Source: an uncultured Syntrophobacteraceae bacterium | GTDB taxonomy: Bacteria; Desulfobacterota; Syntrophobacteria; Syntrophobacterales; Syntrophobacteraceae | Reading direction: 5' to 3' | Length of the DNA: 9,446 nt | NCBI GenBank assembly: GCA_937889795.1 | Contig: CALBZH010000821.1 | Coordinates: forward strand, 1-9,446 | Notes under the pieces: generated by a model | What the model saw: only the letters and a program-made list of their open reading frames with translations | Told to the model about the DNA's origin: nothing | Database searches by the model: none | Made by a program: the position numbers and the translations under genes | In this document: positions 1 through 6,345 of the stretch, piece by piece | Position numbering within the stretch: the first letter of the stretch is position 1 | Layout of the letters: every line of letters starts with the position of its first letter

Positions 1-92
1 CAATCAGACTCCAGCCCGCGGAGCCTGTCGAAAACCTCCCGGCGACGCTTGATCAGGATTCCTTTCAGGCGAGTCAAGTCTTCTTCGGACAT
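1..92 (-). CDS. Partial 5' end of a possible DksA/TraR-family zinc-finger protein
   Basis: An ATG at 92-90 opens a frame that stays open for 30 codons to the left edge, so the gene is cut by the window. It has a very strong ribosome binding site (AAAGGAGGA at 107-99, six bases before the ATG), the best evidence that it is real. The visible peptide begins MSEEDLTRLKG and continues with a charged, Arg/Lys/Glu-rich stretch (residues 8-30) that looks like one arm of a helical hairpin. This is the pattern at the N-terminus of DksA/TraR-type C4 zinc-finger regulators, which bind RNA polymerase. The diagnostic cysteines would lie outside the window, so the family is inferred from 30 residues only. 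Its start is 22 bases past the stop of the AhpD-like gene, so the two are probably co-transcribed. Confidence 0.6.
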   Translation of the reverse strand, partial: MSEEDLTRLKGILIKRRREVFDRLRGLESD

Positions 93-98
93 GGAGGC

Positions 99-107
99 TC
101 CTCCTTT
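99..107 (-). promoter_or_regulatory. Strong ribosome binding site for the partial left-edge gene
   Basis: On the minus strand this reads AAAGGAGGA, nearly fully complementary to the 16S rRNA 3' end, six bases before the ATG at 92-90. It is the strongest such site in the window. It supports a real gene that is too truncated to recognise by length. Confidence 0.75.
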
Positions 108-114
108 GTAGGAC

Positions 115-477
115 TTAGGGAGTCGGCGGCAATCCTTCGGCTTCAAACTGGTCGAGGGCTTCCATTGCCTCGCACGCATAAACGCGAGCCGGCCCGCCTC
201 CCATAAGGATGGCAACCCCGATCGCTTCCATGATCTCCTGCCGGGTGGCGCCCGCCCGAATGGCGTCATGCACGTGGTAGGCGATGCACCCGTCACAGCG
301 GACCGTGACGCCGATGGCAAGGGCGATGAGCTGCTTGACCTTGGTGCTGAGCTCGCCCTCCGCCATTACGGTCCCATTCAGTTGTGCAAATGCTGAAACC
401 GGACTGCGCAGCGCCTTGGCCAGACTTCCGGACAGCACCTGAAGACGCTGGTAGTACTTGGGATAGTCAACGCTCAT
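115..477 (-). CDS. Carboxymuconolactone decarboxylase / AhpD-like CxxC protein
   Basis: A 120-residue protein of the carboxymuconolactone decarboxylase (CMD, PF02627) family, a typical length for single-domain members. The core spans about residues 40-95: a LSTKVKQLIALAIG helix, then C61-D-G-C64 followed by H68 and H70, then IRAGATRQEIMEA. The CxxCxxxH arrangement is the redox/proton-relay motif of AhpD-type proteins, which act as small thiol-disulfide or peroxidase-partner proteins in the cytoplasm. Other family members are decarboxylases, so the substrate cannot be assigned. The glutamate that normally sits twelve residues before the first cysteine (KELIALA in the family) is Gln49 here, which may alter or weaken the relay. 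The ATG at 477-475 is supported by AAAGGAGA nine bases upstream. It lies 214 bp downstream of the ACP gene and 22 bp before the left-edge gene, so it could belong to the dehydrogenase operon or start its own transcript. Confidence 0.9.
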   Translation of the reverse strand: MSVDYPKYYQRLQVLSGSLAKALRSPVSAFAQLNGTVMAEGELSTKVKQLIALAIGVTVRCDGCIAYHVHDAIRAGATRQEIMEAIGVAILMGGGPARVYACEAMEALDQFEAEGLPPTP

Positions 478-485
478 GACTCGCG

Positions 486-493
486 TCTCCTTT
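486..493 (-). promoter_or_regulatory. Ribosome binding site of the AhpD-like gene
   Basis: Minus-strand AAAGGAGA ends eight to nine bases before the ATG at 477-475 and fixes that start. Its AAAGG half is also one arm of the perfect palindrome at 489-502, so it could be partly base-paired in the mRNA. Confidence 0.7.
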
Positions 494-502
494 CATGAAA
501 GG
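489..502. repeat. Perfect 14-bp palindrome (CCTTTCATGAAAGG)
   Basis: The sequence is identical on both strands over all 14 bases and overlaps the Shine-Dalgarno sequence of the AhpD-like gene. As DNA it could be an operator for a dimeric repressor. As RNA, five base pairs around a four-base loop would hide the AAAGG of the ribosome binding site. Both roles are inference; only the symmetry is seen directly. Confidence 0.45.
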
Positions 503-576
503 ACCGAAACAAGCATATGGGGGAGTACGCTGCAAGAAACCTCGTGCTCGCACATATCGTGAGCTTGCCTCGGTAG

Positions 577-596
577 CGCCGCCTTCCACGGCGGCG
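577..596 (-). other. GC-rich stem-loop in the acp to AhpD-like gap
   Basis: The minus strand carries CGCCGCC, a six-base loop GTGGAA, then GGCGGCG: a perfect 7-bp all-GC stem. No run of T follows, so it is not a standard intrinsic terminator. It could slow 3' exonucleases at the end of the operon mRNA or act as a weak pause. A short GC hairpin can also occur by chance in DNA of this composition. Confidence 0.3.
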
Positions 597-691
597 AGGC
601 TGCTCAGGCCATACATTTCCGACGCCGCCATGGAAGGCTGCGCCAACATCTTGATCGATGGGACTCCCGACTGCTTTCCGTGACCTGTGGG

Positions 692-937
692 TCAACCTGC
701 ATGCTTAACGAGATAGCGCACCATCTCGCTCAGCGTATTCATCTGGCCATAGTCCGACTCGGGAATGGTTACCCCAAGCTCCTCGTGAAGGTGGATAAAG
801 AAGTTCAGGGCATCGAAGGAATCGATGTCCAGTGCTCGTCGCACGTTCTCATCCGGTCCCAGGCTCTGCGGGTCCGACTCGGGAGCGATTCGCTTGAGCA
901 GCTTGAAGATCACCTCTTTGATTTGCGCTTCGGTCAT
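692..937 (-). CDS. Acyl carrier protein coupled to the E2 gene
   Basis: An 81-residue acyl carrier protein, normal length for the family. The phosphopantetheine attachment site is Ser40 in [12 protein letters not shown], with Phe in place of the usual Leu after the serine (canonical DSL). The four-helix pattern around it is typical: an acidic first helix, a PDENVRRAL segment before the serine, [14 protein letters not shown] after it, and a final [12 protein letters not shown] helix. The start is set by the ATG at 937-935, whose ATGA overlaps the TGA of the E2 gene, with AGGAG eleven bases upstream. This overlap predicts translational coupling with the dehydrogenase. Possible roles are an octanoyl donor for lipoylation of E2, an acceptor of the acyl product, or a carrier loaded by the ligase at the head of the operon. 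It is probably not the housekeeping fatty-acid ACP, since no fatty acid synthesis gene is nearby. Confidence 0.92.
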   Translation of the reverse strand: MTEAQIKEVIFKLLKRIAPESDPQSLGPDENVRRALDIDSFDALNFFIHLHEELGVTIPESDYGQMNTLSEMVRYLVKHAG

Positions 938-2232
938 AGTCTTGCGGGCTCCTGCAGGATGGTGTTCAATGCGTCGAGGAACTGGGCTCCTCGCCGCCCA
1001 TCCGTTGCTCGGTGGTCGGCTGCCAGAGTCGCTGTCAGCACCGGCCGGATGCCGAGCATCCCGTTTTCCACCCAGGGCTGCTCCGTGACCTTGCCAAAGC
1101 CCACCAGAGCGACCTGCGGCGGGTAGATGACCCCGTAAACCGTCTCCACCCCCAAATCCCCGAGGCTTGTCACCGTGATGGTCGCGTCGGTCATCTCCGA
1201 GCGGCGCAGCCGTCCTGCCCGCGCGCGCGTGATGAGGTCCCTCATGCACTCCATCATCTCGTCGATGCTTTTCGTGTCCGCCTGGAGAATCGCCGGTGCG
1301 ATCAGGCCCCCTTGGCGCAGGGCAATGGCGAAACCGATGTTGATCGTCTCCTGGGGCTGATGCCGGTCGTCGATCCAGTAGCCGTTGAGCTCAGGAGTCT
1401 CCGTCAGGGCCAGTGCGACGGCCTTGATGAGGGGAACAACCGGGAGGATCCGCTCCTTGATCGAACGCTTCAGGTTCTCGCTTTCCAGCCAACGAAGGGT
1501 GCGGCTCAAGTCGATCCGCGTCTGCAGGTAATAATGGGGGATTTCCCGATTGGATCGCTCCATGGCTGCCGCGATGGCGCGACGCATGGCCGCCGGATCA
1601 GCGGCAACCCGCGGCTGTTCTGTGCCCGTGGGCAAAGGGGTCGGCTTTTCGGCGGACGGCACTGGGCCGCGCGTTACAGGCTCCTCCACCGCTGCCGCCA
1701 CGGAGGCCGTGGACTCCACCCCGCTCGCCGCGCGCTCGACATCCGTCGCACGGATCGCCCCACCGGGGCCCGTTCCTCGAAGGAGGCTCAGATCAACCCC
1801 CTGCTGCGCCGCAAGCTTTCTGGCATAAGGAGAGGCCCTCAGGCGCTGCGTCTCGTCCCTCGGAGCCGATGGCTCAAACGCGCCCTGAACCGCCCGGGCA
1901 ATGCGTTCCATTGGAGGCGCCACTTCCTGAGCCGCTCTGATGGGAGCACCCTCCAGCGCAGGGGCGGTCACGGGTATTGCCCGTGCGCCGGTCGCTCCTT
2001 CCTGGCGAATGAGCGCCATGACGGTTCCGACCGGTACTTTCTGTCCTGGCTGGACGATCAACGTCTCGACGATGCCATCCTCGAAGACTTCGATTTCGAT
2101 CGCGGCCTTGTCGGTGTCCACCACGGCGATGATGTCCCCGTGCTTGACGCGGTCTCCAACCTTGACCCGCCATTCGAGGAGCGTCCCTTCCTTCATGTCC
2201 GAGCCCAGACTGGGCATGCGAAATTCAGCCAT
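934..2232 (-). CDS. 2-oxoacid dehydrogenase E2, lipoyl-dependent acyltransferase
   Basis: A 432-residue E2 with the full classical layout. Residues 1-77 form a lipoyl domain ([10 protein letters not shown], then [10 protein letters not shown] with Lys42 as the lipoylation site). A Pro/Ala-rich linker follows. Residues about 131-167 are the peripheral-subunit-binding domain ([20 protein letters not shown], then [16 protein letters not shown]), which holds E3 and/or E1. After a second linker (168-210) comes the catalytic domain (211-432), ending with the active-site DHRATDG, with His407 and Asp411. The enzyme takes the acyl group from E1 on its lipoyl arm and transfers it to CoA in the core of the complex. 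The ATG at 2232-2230 overlaps the E1 beta stop by 8 bp. It is preferred over upstream in-frame starts because the lipoyl domain begins there. Pyruvate, acetoin and branched-chain types cannot be separated with certainty. Confidence 0.95.
   Translation of the reverse strand: MAEFRMPSLGSDMKEGTLLEWRVKVGDRVKHGDIIAVVDTDKAAIEIEVFEDGIVETLIVQPGQKVPVGTVMALIRQEGATGARAIPVTAPALEGAPIRAAQEVAPPMERIARAVQGAFEPSAPRDETQRLRASPYARKLAAQQGVDLSLLRGTGPGGAIRATDVERAASGVESTASVAAAVEEPVTRGPVPSAEKPTPLPTGTEQPRVAADPAAMRRAIAAAMERSNREIPHYYLQTRIDLSRTLRWLESENLKRSIKERILPVVPLIKAVALALTETPELNGYWIDDRHQPQETINIGFAIALRQGGLIAPAILQADTKSIDEMMECMRDLITRARAGRLRRSEMTDATITVTSLGDLGVETVYGVIYPPQVALVGFGKVTEQPWVENGMLGIRPVLTATLAADHRATDGRRGAQFLDALNTILQEPARL
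949..953 (-). promoter_or_regulatory. Ribosome binding site of the ACP gene inside the E2 coding sequence
   Basis: Minus-strand AGGAG lies eleven bases before the ACP ATG, within the last codons of the E2 gene. With the ATGA overlap it points to re-initiation plus some independent ribosome entry. Confidence 0.45.
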
Positions 2233-3229
2233 TGGCTCCCACCATCGATCGTACGATGTCCACAATCTTGTCCACCTGCGGCAAGGCCGCGTCCTCGAGG
2301 TGCTTGGCGTACGGCATCGGCACTTCGACGCTGCAGAGCCTTTGGACCGGGGCATCCAGATCAAAAAACCCGCTCTCCATGATCCGGGCGCTGATTTCGG
2401 CAGAGATGCTTCCGCTGCGCCACCCCTCGTCGATGATCAACGCCCGGTGCGTCTTGCCCACGGACTCGAGAAACGTCTTCTCATCCAGGGGGCGGAGCGT
2501 GCGCAGATCGATCACTTCCGCGTCGATCCCCTCGCGGGCGAGGATCTCCGCTGCGTCCAGCGACTTGATGAGACTCGCCGAGTAGCTGATGAGCGTGATG
2601 TGCTTGCCCTGCCGGCGGATTCGGGCGGAGTCGATGTCGACGGGACCGGCATCCACGGCCAGCTCGCCTTCCATGTTGTAGAGGCCGCTATTCTCGAAAA
2701 TGAGCACCGGGTCGGGGTCTTCGAGGGCAGTCCAGAGCATGCCGCGGGCGTCTTCGACCGTCGCCGGGCTCACCACCTTGATCCCGGGAATGTGGGCATA
2801 CCAGCCGTCCAGGCATCGGGAGTGCTGGGCCGCCACCTGTCGCCCGCCTCCCGTGGCCATGCGGATGACGATCGGGACGTTGAAGAGCCCTCCGGACATG
2901 TGCAGGTAGACGGCGGCATTGTTCAGGATCTGATCCGCGGCGAGGAGGCTGAAATTGCACGTCATGACTTCCACGATGGGGCGCATGCCCCCAAGGGCCG
3001 CCCCGATGCCGGCGCCCACGAATCCGGATTCCGAAAGGGGTGTGTCGAGGATTCTCGCCGGACCGAGCTCATCCAGGAGCCCCTTGCTCACCGCGAAGCA
3101 GCCCCCATAGCGTCCCACATCTTCTCCCATGAGAAAGACCCGCTCGTCCTTTTGGATCGCATCCCGGATGGCTTCTCGCACGGCTTCCCGGTAGGTGATC
3201 TTCCGCATCGCATGGGTGCTGGTGCTCAT
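2225..3229 (-). CDS. 2-oxoacid (pyruvate/acetoin) dehydrogenase E1 beta subunit
   Basis: A 334-residue E1 beta subunit, full length for the family (about 325-340). Visible landmarks are GEDVGRYGG (35-43), the thiamine-interacting stretch [12 protein letters not shown] (61-72, catalytic Glu67), [19 protein letters not shown] (135-153), DLRTLRPLD (241-249) and LEDAALP (311-317). It pairs with E1 alpha as an alpha2beta2 thiamine diphosphate decarboxylase that feeds the lipoyl arm of E2. The 135-153 segment differs slightly from the common QHSQ-LEAWFAHVPG form (Arg and Asp substitutions), perhaps reflecting substrate preference. The ATG at 3229-3227 overlaps the E1 alpha stop as ATGA, and GGAGG five bases upstream supports it over the internal Met8. 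Confidence 0.96.
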   Translation of the reverse strand: MSTSTHAMRKITYREAVREAIRDAIQKDERVFLMGEDVGRYGGCFAVSKGLLDELGPARILDTPLSESGFVGAGIGAALGGMRPIVEVMTCNFSLLAADQILNNAAVYLHMSGGLFNVPIVIRMATGGGRQVAAQHSRCLDGWYAHIPGIKVVSPATVEDARGMLWTALEDPDPVLIFENSGLYNMEGELAVDAGPVDIDSARIRRQGKHITLISYSASLIKSLDAAEILAREGIDAEVIDLRTLRPLDEKTFLESVGKTHRALIIDEGWRSGSISAEISARIMESGFFDLDAPVQRLCSVEVPMPYAKHLEDAALPQVDKIVDIVRSMVGANG

Positions 3230-4248
3230 GGTCTCCTCCGTTCCGAGTAGACGAAGCGGGTCAGGTCCTCAAGTGGCTCCCAGGTGCACGCCTCCGCGAA
3301 AGCCACGGCTTCGTTGACCTCATGGGCGACCTCACGCTCGATCGTTGCCAGATCCTCGTCGCTGATCAGCCCGCCCTCCCGGCATCGGCTGGAGAACGTT
3401 TCGATGGGGCAGCGTTTCTTCCACTCCTCGACCTCGGCCTTGTTGCGGTAGAGCTCGGCATCGAACATGGAGTGGGCCCGGAAACGGTAGGTGCGGCATT
3501 CCAGAAAATAAGGCCCTTCTCCGCCGCGCACGAAAGCGACCGCTTTGCGTGCCGCGGTTTCCACGGCCGAGACGTCCATGCCGTCGACGGCCTCGCAGGC
3601 CATGTCGTAGCTTGCGGCCCTCCGGGTTAGATCCTGGACGGCATGGGAGTATTTCAACGCCGTTCCCATGGCGTACAGGTTGTTCTCGCAAACGAAGAGC
3701 ACCGGTACTTTCCAGAGGGCAGCCAGATTCATGGACTCATGAAACTCGCCCTCCGCCACCGCGCCGTCGCCGAAAAAGCAGCAGGTAACCCGTGCCTTCC
3801 CCTGCATCTTGTCGGCGAGGGCAAGCCCAACGGCCAGGGGGAGCCCGCCTCCCACGATGGCGTTGCCCCCATAGAAGCGCGTCCTGTCATCGAAAAGATG
3901 CATGGAGCCGCCTCGCCCGCGGCTGCAGCCTTCCTGCTTCCCGTACATTTCCGCCATGATGGCACCCGGCGAAACCCCACGAATCAGGGCGTGACCGTGC
4001 TCGCGGTAGGTGGCGACGATGGCGTCTTCGGGGGTCAGAGCCTGCAAGACTCCAACGGCTACCGCCTCCTCCCCGTCGTAAAGGTGCAGGAATCCGCGTA
4101 TCTTCATGGCGCTGTAAAGCTCGGCGCACTTGGCTTCAAAGCGCCGGATGAGGATCATGGAGCGCAGCAGGTGCAGCGCATGCTCGCGGTCAACTGCCGT
4201 CACGCCAGCTTCCTTTGCCGCTGCCTTCTTGGAGCCTTTGGTTCTCAT
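3226..4248 (-). CDS. 2-oxoacid (pyruvate/acetoin) dehydrogenase E1 alpha subunit
   Basis: A 340-residue thiamine diphosphate-dependent E1 alpha subunit. A Lys/Ala-rich tail (1-14) precedes the conserved domain. Diagnostic segments are REHGHAL (82-88, His84/His86), [10 protein letters not shown] (111-120), [17 protein letters not shown] (125-141), the thiamine/Mg-binding motif starting GDG at 160-162 and ending ENN at 188-190, and the [10 protein letters not shown] loop (254-263), equivalent to the regulatory phosphorylation loop of mitochondrial PDH. With E1 beta it decarboxylates the 2-oxoacid and reductively acylates E2. The gene begins at 4248 with an ATGA overlapping the ligase stop, and GGAG lies about eight bases upstream. 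The overall look is closest to bacterial pyruvate dehydrogenase E1 alpha, but acetoin dehydrogenase is close enough that substrate specificity stays open. Confidence 0.96.
   Translation of the reverse strand: MRTKGSKKAAAKEAGVTAVDREHALHLLRSMILIRRFEAKCAELYSAMKIRGFLHLYDGEEAVAVGVLQALTPEDAIVATYREHGHALIRGVSPGAIMAEMYGKQEGCSRGRGGSMHLFDDRTRFYGGNAIVGGGLPLAVGLALADKMQGKARVTCCFFGDGAVAEGEFHESMNLAALWKVPVLFVCENNLYAMGTALKYSHAVQDLTRRAASYDMACEAVDGMDVSAVETAARKAVAFVRGGEGPYFLECRTYRFRAHSMFDAELYRNKAEVEEWKKRCPIETFSSRCREGGLISDEDLATIEREVAHEVNEAVAFAEACTWEPLEDLTRFVYSERRRP
3232..3239 (-). promoter_or_regulatory. Ribosome binding site of E1 beta, inside the E1 alpha C-terminus
   Basis: Minus-strand GGAGGAGA overlaps the final Arg codons of E1 alpha and sits just before the ATGA overlap. 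It decides the start at 3229. A site this strong inside coding DNA suggests E1 beta is translated at a rate matched to, or above, E1 alpha. Confidence 0.6.
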
Positions 4249-6005
4249 GGGCTTGTCTCCAGCGTGGAGAGGTCGCCTTCGGGCAACCCCATCTCCCGGG
4301 CTTTGAGCAGCCGGCGCATGATCTTACCGGCCTTGTTCTTGGGCAGGTTCGGTTGAAACTCGATTTCCTTGGGTGCTACCGCCGACCCGAGCCGCTTTCG
4401 CGCAAAACCGATCAGCTCGAGCCGAAGCTCCTCGTTTGGCTCGAACCCGCTCTTGAGGGCCACGAAAGCCTTCACGATCTCCCCGATCATGGGATCGGGC
4501 TTTCCGATGACGCCGGCTTCCGCCACGGCAGGGTGCTCCATCAGTGTGCTTTCGACCTCGAACGGTCCGACCATGTGCCCGGCAGTCTTGATGATGTCGT
4601 CCGCACGGCCGACGAACCAGAAGTAGCCGTCCGCATCGAGCTTGGCCAGATCCCCCGTGAAATACCAGCCCCCGGCGAAACACTTGCGGTAGCGCTCTTC
4701 ATCATGCAGGTAAGCCCGAAACATGGACGGCCATCCGGGGCGAAGCGCAAGCTCCCCCTGAGTCCCGGGATCCCGAATCTCTTCCACATGATCCTTGTCG
4801 ATGCGGCGTACGATGGCTGCATCGATGCCGGGAAGCGGGCGGCCCATGGAGCCGGGCCTGATCTCCATGGAGGCAAAATTGGCGATCATGATGCCGCCCG
4901 TTTCCGTCTGCCACCAGTTGTCGTGAACCGGGAGTCCGAGCCCCTTTTCACCCCAAACGACCGCTTCGGGGTTGAGGGGCTCCCCGACGCTGTGGACCAA
5001 TCGCAGGTGATGCAGGTCGCACTTGAGACGCGGTTCAACCCCGATCCGCATGAGTCTGCGAATCGCGGTCGGGGCCGTGTACCACACCGTGACTTTTTGC
5101 GATTCCAGGATCCGGCACCAGCGTTCCGCGTCGAAATCGGCTTCGTCCACGATGTTGGTGATGCCGTGAAGCAAGGGGGCGATGATCCCGTAGGAGGTTC
5201 CGGTTATCCACCCGGGGTCCGCGGTGCACCAGAAGACGTCTCCTGGATGGAAGTCCAGGACGTACTTGCCCGTCATGTAGTGGGTGAGGACGGCATTGTG
5301 AACATGGACGGCCCCCTTGGGCATGCCGGTTGTCCCGCTCGTGAAGTGAAGCACCGCCATGTCCTCGGGGTCGGTTGGGGGAATCGTGAATGCGTCCGAG
5401 GCTTCAGCCATCATCCTTGGAAGGGACAACAGGTTATCGGCAACATGGTCTGGAGCGTCCACGAGGAGCACGCGGCTCAGCTTGGGAAGGCGATCCATGA
5501 GCGGGATGATCTTCTGCCGATACTGGCGCTCGGTGGTGACGAGAGCCCGTGCATCCCCGCGGCTCAGGCGTTGGAAGATGGGCTCGGGACCGAAGGCTGA
5601 GAAGAGCGGGCAAAAGACGCTTGCATTTTTCAACGTTCCCAACGCAGCAAGGTAGAGCTCGGGCACGCGCCCTGCCAGCGCACAGACCGTGTCTCCCCTC
5701 GCGATCCCCAAACCTTTGAGGATGTTCGCAAAGCGACTGGAAGCCCCGCTCAGGTCGGCATAGGTGTAGTCCTGGATCTCCCCTTCACTTCCCAGCCAGC
5801 GCAAGGCGATCCGGCTTGCTAGGGGGCCGGCGGCATGACGGTCCACCGCCTCGTGGGCAATGTTCAGTCCCCTGCCCCCCGGAAGTCCGTCCAGCTCTCC
5901 TCGGATTGCATCCCAGGAGAATCTGGCGCGGGTCTCATCGTAATCGAGCAGGTTGGGCCGAACAGCGAACGAGGCCACGTGCTTTTTGATTGGCATCCAG
6001 AACAA
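4245..6005 (-). CDS. AMP-forming acetyl-CoA synthetase-like acyl-CoA ligase
   Basis: A 586-residue member of the ANL adenylate-forming superfamily, closest in look to acetyl-CoA synthetase (AcsA type, about 570 residues). It activates a short carboxylic acid with ATP and transfers it to CoA. Motifs in order: P-loop [10 protein letters not shown] (222-231), SVGEPLNPE (339-347), [10 protein letters not shown] (362-371), the hinge region from [11 protein letters not shown] (450-460) through [12 protein letters not shown] (466-477), and [11 protein letters not shown] (555-565) with catalytic Lys561. The paired Trp in WWQTETG is typical of enzymes with an acetate- or propionate-sized pocket. Lys561 is the residue acetylated to shut off Acs in other bacteria. 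The chosen start is TTG at 6005-6003, preceded by AGAGGGGG six bases upstream. An ATG three codons later (5996, giving 583 residues) is the alternative but has no ribosome binding site. It is the first gene of the five-gene unit, and its TGA overlaps the E1 alpha ATG. Confidence 0.93.
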   Translation of the reverse strand: MFWMPIKKHVASFAVRPNLLDYDETRARFSWDAIRGELDGLPGGRGLNIAHEAVDRHAAGPLASRIALRWLGSEGEIQDYTYADLSGASSRFANILKGLGIARGDTVCALAGRVPELYLAALGTLKNASVFCPLFSAFGPEPIFQRLSRGDARALVTTERQYRQKIIPLMDRLPKLSRVLLVDAPDHVADNLLSLPRMMAEASDAFTIPPTDPEDMAVLHFTSGTTGMPKGAVHVHNAVLTHYMTGKYVLDFHPGDVFWCTADPGWITGTSYGIIAPLLHGITNIVDEADFDAERWCRILESQKVTVWYTAPTAIRRLMRIGVEPRLKCDLHHLRLVHSVGEPLNPEAVVWGEKGLGLPVHDNWWQTETGGIMIANFASMEIRPGSMGRPLPGIDAAIVRRIDKDHVEEIRDPGTQGELALRPGWPSMFRAYLHDEERYRKCFAGGWYFTGDLAKLDADGYFWFVGRADDIIKTAGHMVGPFEVESTLMEHPAVAEAGVIGKPDPMIGEIVKAFVALKSGFEPNEELRLELIGFARKRLGSAVAPKEIEFQPNLPKNKAGKIMRRLLKAREMGLPEGDLSTLETSP

Positions 6006-6336
6006 GGTCTACCCCCTCTGTGCTGGCATCGCTTAAACCTTTTCGATCGGTCAGCTTGACCTGCCTCACTGGAGTAGCGGAAGACAGTGGAGGTTCATTG
6101 AACTGGTTTGAGCTCGAACTGGAAGAGGGACGATGAAAACTGGAACCTATGATACGAAGAAGGCGGTCTCGCTTGATTGGGTCACCCAGCGCATCACACA
6201 AAATAAAATAAGGATCCTGTCTTTCAATGTGAATAAGGCAATGGCACCATTCTGATAGGGGAAAATCCCACCATTCGATGACTGCCCGTGCTGGATCGCT
6301 CACTTGGAAGGCACCGTACGCCGGCAGGCCGTACAC
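5935..6336 (-). CDS. Doubtful 133-codon ORF in the gap before the ligase gene
   Basis: A GTG at 6336-6334 opens a 133-codon frame that ends inside the ligase gene (71 bp overlap). It lies in the same frame as, and four codons after, the SNF2 stop. The first half looks protein-like, with a Trp-rich [18 protein letters not shown] run and [13 protein letters not shown]. The second half is a serine run (SSSSSS) and low-complexity sequence. The only nearby Shine-Dalgarno match, GGGAGG, is about 14 bases away. I do not recognise the family. Coding or decayed sequence is possible, but chance openness of an intergenic region is at least as likely. Confidence 0.2.
   Translation of the reverse strand: MYGLPAYGAFQVSDPARAVIEWWDFPLSEWCHCLIHIERQDPYFILCDALGDPIKRDRLLRIIGSSFHRPSSSSSSNQFNEPPLSSATPVRQVKLTDRKGLSDASTEGVDLVLDANQKARGLVRCSAQPARLR
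6012..6019 (-). promoter_or_regulatory. Ribosome binding site favouring the TTG start of the ligase
   Basis: Minus-strand AGAGGGGG is six bases before the TTG at 6005-6003 but fifteen before the ATG at 5996. The spacing favours TTG initiation. A TTG start usually lowers translation, which would make the ligase less abundant than the E1 subunits. Confidence 0.45.
6049..6061. promoter_or_regulatory. Interrupted palindrome, possible operator upstream of the ligase
   Basis: GGTCA-GCT-TGACC is a perfect 5-bp inverted repeat around three bases, 44 bases upstream of the ligase start and downstream of the candidate promoter. The size and position suit a dimeric repressor site (GntR/FadR-like sites have comparable GGTC/GACC arms), but one short dyad is weak evidence. 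Confidence 0.25.
6200..6227 (-). promoter_or_regulatory. Candidate sigma70-type promoter for the operon
   Basis: The minus strand has TTGAAA (6227-6222), a 16-base spacer, then TATTTT (6205-6200): five of six and four of six matches to the -35 and -10 consensus, in the most AT-rich part of the gap. Transcription would start near 6193, leaving a leader of about 190 bases before the ligase gene. I saw no good -24/-12 (sigma54) site. Confidence 0.3.
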
Positions 6337-6345
6337 TGGACACGA

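Larger units (their letters stand above)
6006..6345. other. Intergenic region between the SNF2 gene and the operon
   Basis: This 340-bp gap has no confident gene. Hand counting gives about 49% GC over 6061-6300 and 40% over 6181-6240, lower than the surrounding coding DNA, as expected for a promoter-bearing region. It holds a candidate promoter (6200-6227), a 13-bp interrupted palindrome (6049-6061) and the doubtful ORF. I found no hairpin followed by a T-run, so the SNF2 terminator is not visible. Confidence 0.6.

Noticed and set aside
467..649. A 60-codon minus-strand ORF between the ACP and AhpD-like genes
   Set aside because: It has no ribosome binding site and no recognisable motif, and overlaps the next gene start. 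It is more likely an open intergenic frame.
938..1249. A longer ACP frame starting at 1249
   Set aside because: The first 104 codons are an out-of-frame reading of the E2 gene. The ATG at 937 gives a normal-length ACP.
2233..2364. A longer E2 with 44 extra N-terminal residues
   Set aside because: The extension lies in the E1 beta coding region, is Arg/Ser/Thr-rich and precedes a lipoyl domain that normally starts at the N-terminus.
1012..2382. A 456-codon open frame on the plus strand opposite the E2 gene
   Set aside because: It lies antisense to a well-supported E2 gene, has no recognisable domain and is rich in Arg/Pro/His, as expected for a shadow frame in GC-rich DNA.
1940..3250. A 436-codon plus-strand frame opposite E1 beta and the start of E2
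   Set aside because: It is antisense to conserved genes, has His/Asp/Arg-rich shadow composition and no recognisable domain.
4215..5600. A 461-codon plus-strand frame opposite the ligase
   Set aside because: It shadows a gene with all ANL motifs intact and has no plausible domain or ribosome binding site.
6242..6256. TGGCAC as a sigma54 -24 element
   Set aside because: No GC/TTGC -12 element occurs at the required spacing, and the orientation points away from the operon.
6315..6333. Inverted repeat around GTACGCCGGCAGGCCGTAC as a terminator for the SNF2 gene
   Set aside because: Only five pairs form before mismatches, and no T-run follows.
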